A stretch of DNA of 35,477 nucleotides, from contig CANFYZ010000036.1 of the NCBI GenBank assembly GCA_947451385.1, positions 1-35,477 on the forward strand, read 5' to 3'. The stretch is from Comamonadaceae bacterium. GTDB taxonomy: Bacteria; Pseudomonadota; Gammaproteobacteria; Burkholderiales; Burkholderiaceae_C. Numbering within the stretch: the stretch's first letter is position 1; the number at the start of each line of letters is the position of its first letter. Below the pieces are notes generated by a model, which did no database searches, had not been told where the DNA came from, and saw only the letters and a program-made list of their open reading frames with translations. A program made the position numbers and the translations under genes. This document shows positions 8,943 to 16,373 of the stretch, in pieces.

Positions 8943-9970
8943 GTCATTGTCTCCAAAGCCTCACCCCGCAGGGTCGCCGGCAGGCGGTCCATGGTGTCGG
9001 CCAAACCATCCCAGTAGTCGGCCACGGCGTGCAGTTGCGCAGTGGCATCGTCCAAAGTGTTCATCGTCTCGCGAAACGCCTCTGCGCCGGGCAGACCGCG
9101 CACATACCAGCCAATGTGCTTGCGCGCCGAACGCACGCCGGTGTGCTCGCCATACAGGCTGTAGTGATCTTGCAAATGCGCCAGCAGGGCGCGGCGCACC
9201 TCGGCCACCCAAGGCGATGCCAGGTGCTCGCCCGTGGCCAAGAAATGCGTGACCTCTCTGAAGATCCAAGGCCGCCCCTGTGCGGCGCGGCCGATCATCA
9301 CCGCATCGGCCCCGGTGCAGGCCAACACGTCGCGGGCTTTTTCGGGGCTGGTGATGTCGCCATTGGCCACCACCGGAATCTTCACCGCCGCTTTCACCGC
9401 CGCCACCGTGTCGTATTCGGCCAAGCCGGTGTAGCCCTGCTCGCGGGTGCGGCCGTGCACGGTGAGCATTTGCACGCCCACGTTCTCAAAGCGGCGCGCC
9501 AGGGCCAAAGCGTTTTTGTGGGCTTGCGACCAGCCGGTGCGCATTTTCAACGTCACCGGCACGCCGAGCGGTGCGCAGGCTTGCACCACCGCCTCGGCGA
9601 TGGACAGGGCCAAAGGCTCGTCTTGCATCAGGGCCGAACCGGCCCATTTGTTGCACACTTTTTTGGCCGGGCAACCCATGTTGATGTCAATGATTTGCGC
9701 ACCGCGCTCGACGTTGTAGACCGCCGCTTCGGCCATCATGGCCGCGTCGGTGCCGGCGATTTGCACCGCGATCGGGCCCGGCTCGCCGTCATGGTTGGCA
9801 CGGCGTGACGTCTTCAGGCTGTGCCACAAATCCTTGCGCGAGGTCACCATCTCGCTGACCGCGTAGCCCGCACCAAAGGCGCGACACAGTTGGCGAAACG
9901 GCCGGTCGGTCACCCCCGCCATGGGGGCAACGAACACGTTGTTCGGCAAAGTGTGTGGACCAATCTGCAT
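8939..9970 (-). CDS. dusB: tRNA-dihydrouridine synthase B
   Basis: A 343-residue FMN-dependent TIM-barrel enzyme that reduces uridine to dihydrouridine in the tRNA D-loop. FVAPMAGVTDRPFRQLCR opens the barrel. The motif NMGCPAKKVCNKWAGSALMQ contains the catalytic Cys, and TLKMRTGW, VHGRTREQGYTG and IPVVANGDITSPE follow in order. GADAVMIGRAAQGRPWIF forms the phosphate-binding end. I chose ATG at 9970; an upstream TTG at 9982 would add four residues with no support. It is the first gene of the dusB-fis-purH transcript. The 124 bp upstream are shared with the divergent YqaA-type gene. Confidence 0.95.
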   Translation of the reverse strand: MQIGPHTLPNNVFVAPMAGVTDRPFRQLCRAFGAGYAVSEMVTSRKDLWHSLKTSRRANHDGEPGPIAVQIAGTDAAMMAEAAVYNVERGAQIIDINMGCPAKKVCNKWAGSALMQDEPLALSIAEAVVQACAPLGVPVTLKMRTGWSQAHKNALALARRFENVGVQMLTVHGRTREQGYTGLAEYDTVAAVKAAVKIPVVANGDITSPEKARDVLACTGADAVMIGRAAQGRPWIFREVTHFLATGEHLASPWVAEVRRALLAHLQDHYSLYGEHTGVRSARKHIGWYVRGLPGAEAFRETMNTLDDATAQLHAVADYWDGLADTMDRLPATLRGEALETMT

Positions 9971-10094
9971 GAAACAGGGCAATCAGGAAAAAGTGAAGGT
10001 TGCTGAAAAAGGAGGCACGATTGTAATTGCTCAAAATTTCAGCAGTTGAAAGGTGAGTGTGCTAAGCCCCCTGTCCCGCTACACTGAACCGATC

Positions 10095-10583
10095 ATGGAA
10101 CTTTGGCTGCAAGCTCACATCACCCTGTTGCTCGACTGGCTGTCATTGCCCCACAACGGGCTCCCCACGGTGTTCATCGTCTCGCTGATCTCGGCCACGC
10201 TGCTGCCCTTGGGATCGGAACCGGTGGTGTTCGGTCTGATCAAACTCAACCCCGACTTGTTTTGGCCCACCCTCGCCGTGGCCACGGTGGGCAACACCCT
10301 GGGCGGCTTGATCAGTTGGGGAATGGGCTATGGCGCACGCCACGCGGTACGTCACAAGCTGCACAGCAGCGCCGATGCACGGGCCTTGCAATGGCTAGCG
10401 CGCTTAGGCCCCAAAGCCTGCCTGATGGCTTGGTTGCCCGTTGTGGGCGACCCCTTGTGTGCCATGGCCGGATGGCTGCAACTGCCCTTTTGGCCCTGTA
10501 CCCTGTACATGGCCTTGGGCAAATTTTTGCGCTATCTGACGATGACGGCTGCGCTGCTGTGGATTTTCCCCGGACTGGCCTGA
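10095..10583 (+). CDS. YqaA family inner-membrane protein (DedA/SNARE-associated type)
   Basis: A 162-residue integral membrane protein with hydrophobic stretches around residues 20-45 (LPTVFIVSLISATLLPLGSEPVVFGLI), 55-75 (TLAVATVGNTLGGLISWGMGYG) and near the C-terminus. The segment WLARLGPKACLMAWLPVVGDPLCAMAGWL carries the proline/glycine signature of YqaA/DedA proteins, which are implicated in membrane homeostasis and lipid handling. The true start is unclear: ATG at 10095 gives a compact protein, but an in-frame GTG at 10053 or 10059 sits next to an AGGTGA-like ribosome site. It is divergent from dusB and converges on the phosphoesterase lipoprotein gene with a 37-bp gap. Confidence 0.82.
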   Translation: MELWLQAHITLLLDWLSLPHNGLPTVFIVSLISATLLPLGSEPVVFGLIKLNPDLFWPTLAVATVGNTLGGLISWGMGYGARHAVRHKLHSSADARALQWLARLGPKACLMAWLPVVGDPLCAMAGWLQLPFWPCTLYMALGKFLRYLTMTAALLWIFPGLA

Positions 10584-10620
10584 ACGCATCGCGTCAGACC
10601 CGTCCAGGGCAACCTGCCGT

Positions 10621-11901
10621 TCAGGGCTTGACGCGTGCCCAGCTGAAAGGCCCAAATGCGCTGCTGCCATTGGCGGCGTTGGCATTCGGGTTGATGGTCA
10701 GCTTGAGGTATTCCATCGGATTGGCAGGGTTGGTGTGCGTCACGATGCGACGGAAGTTAGGCACGTTGTAGCCCCCGGGCTGGTTGGCATAAGGGTCGGT
10801 CGTGGCAGAGGCGGTACCGTAAACATCCTTGTGGTAGGTCGCGGCGACGCTGGCCACCGTCGGGTCGCTGCAAGCCACAGCCGCGGTGGCCGAAACGAGT
10901 GCCGCACCCACGGTCGCTGTGGCGGGTGCTTCCACCACGCAAGTCGAACCTGGGAGCAAGGGATTGTCAGAGCGGTAGTTGTGTGAGTCGCCATTGATCA
11001 ACAACACGGGCTTGCCAAAGGCCAAGGTTTTGGTTGCGATCTTGTCGATGAACTGCTTGTATTCGCTCAAGTGGGCCTTGCCTGTAGTGGCACCATCTTG
11101 GTCCCACATATCGGCTTGAATTTGAATCACCACCCCAATGTCTTTGTTGGTCGTGGCTTGGGCAAAAGCCCTGTCCAACCAACGCAAATTGGCTGCCGTG
11201 CGGGTGGCCACTTCGGTAGCCTGCGCATTGCTCATGGTCGGCGTGCCGTACCAAATGTCGGTGTTGTTGTTAGAGCCACCCGGCACGTTGAGCGTCATGA
11301 ACAACACACCATTTTTTTCAAACCACACGTTTTCGACAAACTGAGCATCTGCGGGATTGGTCGCGTCATACTCCAGGGCCTGGCTGTGGACCTTGACGGC
11401 GCTCGTACCCAAGGTTTGGCCGGGGGCTGGGAAAAACATGGACCGAACCAAGCTCAAGTTGGCGAGAGGGTCGCCCTTGGCGTAAGAGCCCCCATTGGTG
11501 GTGACATAGTCAATGGCTGCAGTGGTGCTGTTGTAAGCGCCACCGCCCTGTTTTGTTTTGTGGCAGTCAGCCCATTCATTGTCGCCAGGCACGTAGACCA
11601 AAGGCAATTTGAAACTCTTCCACTGGTTCAGCACGCCCAGGTTATAGGCCTCGGTGCAATACTCTTTGCCAGAGTGAATATCGCCCACATGCAAGGCGAG
11701 TGACAGGCTGCTGTCGGCATTGACCGCAGAAATAAAAGCTGGGTTGGCGTTGAACTGGGCTGTGTCGCCGTAAGCGATGCCGTAAGGGGAGTCGCCGATC
11801 ACAGCGACATTGAATGTGGGGTCGTTGTCAGAGCCGCCGCAGGCCGACAATGCCAAGACAAAAGCGCAGGCACTTGCACAGGCGGTAATTTTTTTCAACA
11901 T
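10621..11901 (-). CDS. Calcineurin-like metallophosphoesterase lipoprotein
   Basis: A 426-residue exported lipoprotein. The lipobox in MLKKITACASACAFVLALSAC places the acylated Cys at residue 21, followed by a GGSDN linker. The rest resembles a metallophosphoesterase: VAVIGDSPYG, LALHVGDIHSGKEYC, LVYVPGDNEWADC and LLINGDSHNY occupy the places of the DxH, GDxxD, GDNH and GHxH metal motifs, but several ligands differ (DSP for DxH, GDNE for GDNH, GDSH for GHxH). Substrate is unknown, and it may be a phosphodiesterase, a phosphatase or a non-catalytic binder. ATG at 11901 is chosen because it opens the signal peptide. Its start and Shine-Dalgarno lie in a perfect hairpin (see 11901-11932). It lies downstream of ychF on the same strand. 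Confidence 0.8.
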   Translation of the reverse strand: MLKKITACASACAFVLALSACGGSDNDPTFNVAVIGDSPYGIAYGDTAQFNANPAFISAVNADSSLSLALHVGDIHSGKEYCTEAYNLGVLNQWKSFKLPLVYVPGDNEWADCHKTKQGGGAYNSTTAAIDYVTTNGGSYAKGDPLANLSLVRSMFFPAPGQTLGTSAVKVHSQALEYDATNPADAQFVENVWFEKNGVLFMTLNVPGGSNNNTDIWYGTPTMSNAQATEVATRTAANLRWLDRAFAQATTNKDIGVVIQIQADMWDQDGATTGKAHLSEYKQFIDKIATKTLAFGKPVLLINGDSHNYRSDNPLLPGSTCVVEAPATATVGAALVSATAAVACSDPTVASVAATYHKDVYGTASATTDPYANQPGGYNVPNFRRIVTHTNPANPMEYLKLTINPNANAANGSSAFGPFSWARVKP

Positions 11902-11932
11902 GGTTGCTTCCGGAAAAAATAGGAAGCAACCA
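11901..11932 (-). promoter_or_regulatory. Perfect hairpin enclosing the Shine-Dalgarno and first base of a start codon
   Basis: TGGTTGCTTCC (11901-11911) and GGAAGCAACCA (11922-11932) are exact reverse complements with a 10-nt A/T-rich loop. On the minus-strand mRNA, the 3' arm contains GGAAG five nt before the AUG, and the A of the AUG is the last paired base. Folding would hide the ribosome-binding site from the ribosome. This can be read directly; the regulatory role (translational switch, thermometer or attenuation) is inference. Confidence 0.7.
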
Positions 11933-11947
11933 GTGTCCAAAATAATT

Positions 11948-11965
11948 GTGTCATCGTGATGACAC
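11948..11965. promoter_or_regulatory. Perfect 18-bp inverted repeat between ychF and the phosphoesterase gene
   Basis: GTGTCATC and GATGACAC flank a 2-bp centre with no mismatch. Read on the minus strand it lies 17-34 bp after the ychF stop and is followed by AATTATTTT, so it could be a weak intrinsic terminator of ychF. Its symmetry and its place 47-64 bp upstream of the phosphoesterase start also fit a repressor or activator operator. The sequence alone does not decide between these. Confidence 0.5.
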
Positions 11966-11982
11966 CTGAACCGGTGACGCGA

Positions 11983-13074
11983 TCAGGAACTGAACAAGAA
12001 GTTCATCACGTCGCCATCTTTGACCACGTACTCTTTGCCTTCGGCGCGCATTTTGCCCGCGTCTTTGGCGCCCTGTTCGCCCTTGAATTCAATGAAATCG
12101 TCGTAGGCAATGGTTTGGGCGCGGATGTAGCCCTTTTCAAAGTCGGTGTGGATCACGCCGGCCGCTTGCGGGCCGGTGTCGCCGACGCGGATGGTCCAGG
12201 CGCGCACCTCTTTCACCCCGGCGGTGAAATAAGTTTGCAGGCCCAGCAGGCTGTAGGCAGAGCGAATCAAGCGGTTCAGGCCGGGTTCGTCTTGGCCCAA
12301 TTCTTCCAAAAACATCTGCCGGTCTTCATCGCTCATCTCGCTCATCTCGGCTTCCAGCTTGGCGCAAATCGCCACCACCGGGGCTTTTTGCGCTTGGGCA
12401 AAGGCCTTCAGGCGGTCCAGCAAGGGGTTGTTTTCAAAACCGTCTTCCGAAACGTTGGCCACAAACATCGCCGGCTTGGCGGTGATCAAGAAAAACTGCT
12501 TCAGCAAAGGCAACTCTTCTTTACTGAATTCGATCGAGCGCACGGGTTGGGTGTCGTTCAAGGCGGTTTGGCATTTCTCCAAAATGGCCACCAGCTTGAT
12601 CGATTCTTTGTCGCCCGAACGCGCGGTTTTGGTAACCCGGTGCAGGGCTTTTTCCACCGCCGCCAGGTCGGCCAGGCACAACTCGGTCTGGATCACTTCA
12701 ATGTCGGAGATCGGGTCGACCTTGCCGGCCACGTGGATCACGTTCTCGTCTTCAAAGCATCGCACCACGTTGATGGTCGCGTCGGTCTCGCGAATGTGCG
12801 CCAAAAACTTGTTGCCCAGGCCTTCGCCCGTGCTGGCACCGGCCACCAGACCGGCAATGTCGACAAACTCCACAATCGCCGGCACGATGCGCTCGGGGGT
12901 GATGATCTGGGCCAAAGCCTGCAAGCGCGGATCGGGCACCTCGACCACGCCCACATTGGGCTCGATCGTGCAAAACGGGTAGTTCTCGGCCGCAATACCG
13001 GCTTTGGTCAAGGCGTTGAACAGGGTGGACTTACCCACGTTGGGCAAGCCCACGATGCCGCATTTCAAACTCAT
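11983..13074 (-). CDS. ychF: Redox-regulated ribosome-binding ATPase YchF (OLA1 family)
   Basis: A 363-residue Obg-like P-loop NTPase, exactly the usual family length. The P-loop [18 protein letters not shown] is at residues 8-25, [19 protein letters not shown] is the switch region and [29 protein letters not shown] is the G3 region and beyond. The C-terminal TGS-type domain has [32 protein letters not shown]. Family members bind ribosomes and prefer ATP because their G4 motif is altered. The start is ATG at 13074. pth, a frequent partner of ychF, is not adjacent here; only a 22-codon reading frame lies just upstream (13084-13152). Confidence 0.97.
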   Translation of the reverse strand: MSLKCGIVGLPNVGKSTLFNALTKAGIAAENYPFCTIEPNVGVVEVPDPRLQALAQIITPERIVPAIVEFVDIAGLVAGASTGEGLGNKFLAHIRETDATINVVRCFEDENVIHVAGKVDPISDIEVIQTELCLADLAAVEKALHRVTKTARSGDKESIKLVAILEKCQTALNDTQPVRSIEFSKEELPLLKQFFLITAKPAMFVANVSEDGFENNPLLDRLKAFAQAQKAPVVAICAKLEAEMSEMSDEDRQMFLEELGQDEPGLNRLIRSAYSLLGLQTYFTAGVKEVRAWTIRVGDTGPQAAGVIHTDFEKGYIRAQTIAYDDFIEFKGEQGAKDAGKMRAEGKEYVVKDGDVMNFLFSS

Positions 13075-13083
13075 TTTTTATCC

Positions 13084-13152
13084 TTAGTCAGGCCAGCCCC
13101 AATGCGCCAGCAGCCCCTTGTGGGCGTGGCTGAGGGCCACAAACCAGGTCAT
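13084..13152 (-). other. Possible 22-codon leader reading frame upstream of ychF
   Basis: ATG at 13152 to TAA at 13084 encodes 22 residues with three tryptophans (MTWFVALSHAHKGLL, then AHWGWPD), ending 9 bp before the ychF ATG. An in-frame stop lies upstream, so it is a separate small frame. There is no clear Shine-Dalgarno. It may be a translated leader, the decayed end of a former gene, or chance. No homology can be claimed. Confidence 0.2.
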
Positions 13153-13233
13153 GGTGAGGGCCGGGGGTCAACCCGAGATTGTAATGTTGGCGGCTGCCCA
13201 TGCTGTAATCCCTGGTCAGGCCCCACCGAACCT

Positions 13234-13953
13234 ATGAAAAGTCTGAACCACACCCCTTTGCCGCCGAACCCCCTGACTACATCGGCTGCATCGGCTGCAT
13301 CGCCCACATGGCCGGTGGCGGCTGTGTTGCTGGCCGCCGGTTCGGCGTCGCGCATGGGCGGGCGGCCCAAATGTTTGTTGCAACTGGACGGGGTCAGTTT
13401 GATTGAACGCCAGATCCGCGCCTTGTTGGCCACGGGCATCACACAGATTGGGGTGGTGCTGGGCCATTACGCTGCCGCGATCGAGGCCGCGGTTCAGCAT
13501 TTGCCGGTGGTCTTGGTGCACAACCCCGAGCCCGACGAGGGCCAAGCGTCGTCACTGCGCCTGGGCTTGGCCGCTTGGGCCGCCAGCGCGCCTGAAGCCT
13601 GCGAGGCGTTCTACGTTGGCTTGGCCGATCAACCCTTGATTGGCGAGAGCGAGATCGCCGACCTGCTGGCTGCCCACCAACAGCGGCCCCACGGTTGCGC
13701 ATTCACCCAGCCACGGGTCGACGGTTTGCCAGGCAACCCGGTGGTCTTTACGACCCAGGTAGGGCACGACTTGCTGCACGCCACAGGGGACTGGGGCGGG
13801 CGAGAGTGGCAAAAATCCCATGCCGATCAGGTGTTTCGCTGGGCCACGGCCAACCCGAATTACCGCATTGACCTGGACAGCCCCGAAGACCTGCAGGCTT
13901 TCACCTTGCGCACAGGACGTGCATTGCACTGGCCCGCCTCGGTGACAGTTTGA
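13234..13953 (+). CDS. Nucleotidyltransferase family protein, MocA/MobA-like
   Basis: A 239-residue NTP-transferase of the MobA-like superfamily. The signature AAVLLAAGSASRMGGRPKCLLQLDGVSLIERQI (about residues 29-61) is the nucleotide-binding loop with Arg and Lys. FYVGLADQPLI carries the metal-binding DQP typical of molybdopterin cytidylyltransferase (MocA) rather than MobA, and PGNPVVFTTQ and the late IDLDSPEDL motif are also MocA-like. It probably makes molybdopterin cytosine dinucleotide for xanthine-dehydrogenase-type enzymes, but no such enzyme is in the window. ATG at 13234 leaves a low-complexity N-terminus (SAASAASPT). The stop overlaps an upstream TTG of the next gene. Confidence 0.83.
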   Translation: MKSLNHTPLPPNPLTTSAASAASPTWPVAAVLLAAGSASRMGGRPKCLLQLDGVSLIERQIRALLATGITQIGVVLGHYAAAIEAAVQHLPVVLVHNPEPDEGQASSLRLGLAAWAASAPEACEAFYVGLADQPLIGESEIADLLAAHQQRPHGCAFTQPRVDGLPGNPVVFTTQVGHDLLHATGDWGGREWQKSHADQVFRWATANPNYRIDLDSPEDLQAFTLRTGRALHWPASVTV

Positions 13954-13973
13954 GCGCTTCTACAATCCAAGCC

Positions 13974-15134
13974 ATGGCGCAACATTTTGATCTTGCTATT
14001 CGCGGCTGCGGCATTGTCGGCCGCACGCTGGCCTTGCTGCTGGCGCAACAACGCCTGCGGGTGGCGCTGATTCAAACCTCGGCCCCAGTCACCCCAGGTC
14101 ACAGCGATGTGCGGGCCTATTCACTCAACAGCGCGGCGCGTGATTTGCTGACCTCCGTTCGCTGTTGGCCTGAAGGCACGGCGGTGACCCCGGTCCTGCA
14201 GATGCAGGTTTGGGGTGACCAGGGTGGCGAGTTGAACTTCAGCGCCCGTGAACACGGCGTGGACGCGCTGAACTGGATGGTGGACGTCCCCGCGCTGGAA
14301 GCACAATTGGCTTCGGCCGTCGGTTTTCAGGCCTTGATCACCGAATTCAATGGCGACACCGCTGACACCGAAACCGCCCCGCTCACCGTGATTTGCGAAG
14401 GTCGCGCCAGCCGCACCCGGGCCGAACTGGGTGTGAATTTTGACGTCAAAACCTATGCGCAACACGCGGTCGCGGCTCGCTTGCGCTGCGCTCTGCCGCA
14501 CGGACAAACTGCACGCCAGTGGTTTCGGTCAGAAGCCTCGGCCACCACATCGGACCATGCCGAAATTTTGGCGCTGTTGCCCATGGGCGGTGCGGACAGC
14601 CACGATGTGGCGCTGGTCTGGTCTGTGCCCCCGGCCAAAGCCCAAAGCCTGTTGGCCCTGGAAGGCAGCGATTTTGCGCAGGCTTTGGCCCAAGCCTGCC
14701 AGCACAGCTTGGGCGACATGGCATTGATCAGTGAGCGCGCGGTGTGGCCACTGCAATTGGCGCAGGCCTCCCCCTGGGTGGGCACCCTGCCCGGTCAGCC
14801 TCAACGCAGTTTTGCCCTGGCCGGTGACGCCGCGCACACCATCCACCCTTTGGCGGGCCAGGGCTTGAACGTCGGACTGGCCGACGTCGCCGAGTTGGCC
14901 CGCGTGCTGGCGGCGCGAGAATTTTGGCGGCCCTTGAACGACATGAAATTACTGCGCCGCTACGCGCGCGCTCGGCAAGCCGATGTCCAATCCATGGCTT
15001 GGGTGACCGATCATTTACAAACCTTGTTTGCCCACGCTGGGGCCCCCTGGCAACCGCTGCGCAATTGGGGCCTGAACACCTTCAACCATCTGGGGCCCAT
15101 CAAGCGCTGGGCCACCCGCAACGCCATGCGTTGA
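13974..15134 (+). CDS. FAD-dependent monooxygenase of the UbiH/UbiF/VisC family
   Basis: A 386-residue flavin hydroxylase. The N-terminal dinucleotide fold DLAIRGCGIVGRTLALLLAQQ (GxGxxG) and the C-terminal FALAGDAAHTIHPLAGQGLNVGLADVAELARVL (GD motif and family signature) match ubiquinone-biosynthesis hydroxylases. The specific ring position (UbiH, UbiI or UbiF) cannot be decided by eye. The central DG-type motif is weak. ATG at 13974 is chosen; a TTG at 13950 overlapping the previous stop would add eight residues. dsbC begins 23 bp downstream, so the genes from 13234 to 18149 probably share transcription. Confidence 0.88.
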   Translation: MAQHFDLAIRGCGIVGRTLALLLAQQRLRVALIQTSAPVTPGHSDVRAYSLNSAARDLLTSVRCWPEGTAVTPVLQMQVWGDQGGELNFSAREHGVDALNWMVDVPALEAQLASAVGFQALITEFNGDTADTETAPLTVICEGRASRTRAELGVNFDVKTYAQHAVAARLRCALPHGQTARQWFRSEASATTSDHAEILALLPMGGADSHDVALVWSVPPAKAQSLLALEGSDFAQALAQACQHSLGDMALISERAVWPLQLAQASPWVGTLPGQPQRSFALAGDAAHTIHPLAGQGLNVGLADVAELARVLAAREFWRPLNDMKLLRRYARARQADVQSMAWVTDHLQTLFAHAGAPWQPLRNWGLNTFNHLGPIKRWATRNAMR

Positions 15135-15157
15135 AACCTTTTGAAAAGCAAATCCGA

Positions 15158-15913
15158 ATGACCTTGACTCACCGCGCCACGCACCGCTTGCTGAATGGGA
15201 CCGCCCGCCTGGCCTTGGCGCTGGGCGTTGCGCTGGGCTTGATGTTGAGCTTGAGCGCACAAGCGCAAGAAGCCACGTTGCGCAAGAACCTGGCCGAACG
15301 TTTGCCCGCTTTAGCCAAGATTGACGAAATCAGCAAAAGCCCCTTGCCCGGAATTTTTGAAATCCGCATCAACGGCAGCGACATTTACTACAGCGATGCC
15401 GAGGGCAATTACCTGATCCAGGGCTCTTTGATCGATCTGAAGCAAAAGCGCAACCTGACGGAAGAGCGCATTGAAAAACTCTCCGCCATTGACTTTGACA
15501 GTCTGCCTTTGAAAAACGCCTTCACCCAAGTGCGTGGCAATGGCAAGCGCAAGGTGGCGATTTTTGCCGATCCGAACTGTGGCTACTGCAAGCGCTTTGA
15601 AAAAGACTTGAGCAAAATTGACAACGTCACCATCTACCATGTGCTGCTGCCCATCTTGGGAGAGGACTCCCAGGTCAAAGCCAAAAATATCTGGTGCGCC
15701 AAGGACAAAGCCAAAACATGGAACGACTGGATGCTGAACGGCATCACCCCCCCGGCGGTGAAATGCGATGCCAGCGTGGTGGACGCCAATGTCGAATTTG
15801 GTAAGAAAAACCGCATCACCGGTACGCCCACCTTGTTCTTTGCCGATAACACCCGCATCCCGGGTGCGATCGATGCCAAGCAAATTGAAAAACTCCTTTC
15901 ATCTGCCCACTGA
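15158..15913 (+). CDS. dsbC: Thiol:disulfide interchange protein DsbC
   Basis: A 251-residue periplasmic disulfide isomerase. A long signal peptide (hydrophobic LALALGVALGLMLSLSAQAQ) is followed by the dimerisation domain (EIRINGSDIYYSDAEGNYLIQGSLIDL) and a thioredoxin domain. The active site is FADPNCGYCKRFEKDL (Cys141 and Cys144), with a second Cys pair (IWCAKDK ... AVKCD) and the cis-proline segment GTPTLFFADN, as in DsbC/DsbG. It corrects wrong disulfides in exported proteins and is recycled by DsbD, not seen here. ATG at 15158 opens the signal peptide. Confidence 0.96.
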   Translation: MTLTHRATHRLLNGTARLALALGVALGLMLSLSAQAQEATLRKNLAERLPALAKIDEISKSPLPGIFEIRINGSDIYYSDAEGNYLIQGSLIDLKQKRNLTEERIEKLSAIDFDSLPLKNAFTQVRGNGKRKVAIFADPNCGYCKRFEKDLSKIDNVTIYHVLLPILGEDSQVKAKNIWCAKDKAKTWNDWMLNGITPPAVKCDASVVDANVEFGKKNRITGTPTLFFADNTRIPGAIDAKQIEKLLSSAH

Positions 15914-15922
15914 GCTCATCGC

Positions 15923-16372
15923 ATGTACCGCACCGAAGACACCACTTGGTTGCTGATCCGCCGCCTCAGCTACGCCGGCTTGGCGCCGTTTGTGATCTTG
16001 GCATTTTTGCTGTGGCTGGTGGACGCCGAGCTGCACCCCTTCATCGCCTTGTCCATGGCGGGCTATGGCGCGGTGATTGTGTCTTTTTTAGGCGGCATCC
16101 ATTGGGGCATTGGGTTTCGCAATGCCATCACCATGCACAACGCGCCGCCCGTCCATTTTGTCTGGGGCGTCATGCCCTCGCTCTTGGCCTGGGTCGGTGT
16201 GATGATGCCGGCCTTTGCCGGCCTGCCCTTGCTCGGCATGTTGCTGATTGCCTGCTATGTCATGGACCGGCGCACCTGGCCCGCCGCTGGCCTGGGGCAG
16301 TGGCTCACGCTGCGCTTGCACCTGACCATCGTCTCGTCCCTGAGCTGTTTCTTTGCCGCGGGCGCCACTTGA
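15923..16372 (+). CDS. DUF3429 domain-containing membrane protein
   Basis: A 149-residue inner-membrane protein with about four or five hydrophobic segments. LSYAGLAPFVILAFLLWLV, LSMAGYGAVIVSFLGGIHWGIGF and VWGVMPSLLAWVGVMMPAFAGLPLLGMLLIACYVMDRRTW resemble the DUF3429 family, whose GGIHWG motif recurs here. Function is unknown. It starts 10 bp after dsbC and ends one base before the M61 peptidase ATG, so all three are probably co-transcribed. Confidence 0.82.
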   Translation: MYRTEDTTWLLIRRLSYAGLAPFVILAFLLWLVDAELHPFIALSMAGYGAVIVSFLGGIHWGIGFRNAITMHNAPPVHFVWGVMPSLLAWVGVMMPAFAGLPLLGMLLIACYVMDRRTWPAAGLGQWLTLRLHLTIVSSLSCFFAAGAT

Positions 16373-16373
16373 G

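Noticed and set aside
8597-9808. Long plus-strand frame opposite fis and dusB
   Set aside because: Antisense shadow with low-complexity Cys/Arg-rich sequence and no ribosome site.
10590-10635. CGCGTCA / TGACGCG inverted repeat at the end of the phosphoesterase gene
   Set aside because: The 32-nt loop and missing T-tract make a terminator doubtful, and 7-bp arms are expected by chance.
11956-13953. 665-codon plus-strand frame across ychF and the MocA-like gene
   Set aside because: Only its last 239 codons (from 13234) form a recognisable protein; the rest is antisense to ychF.
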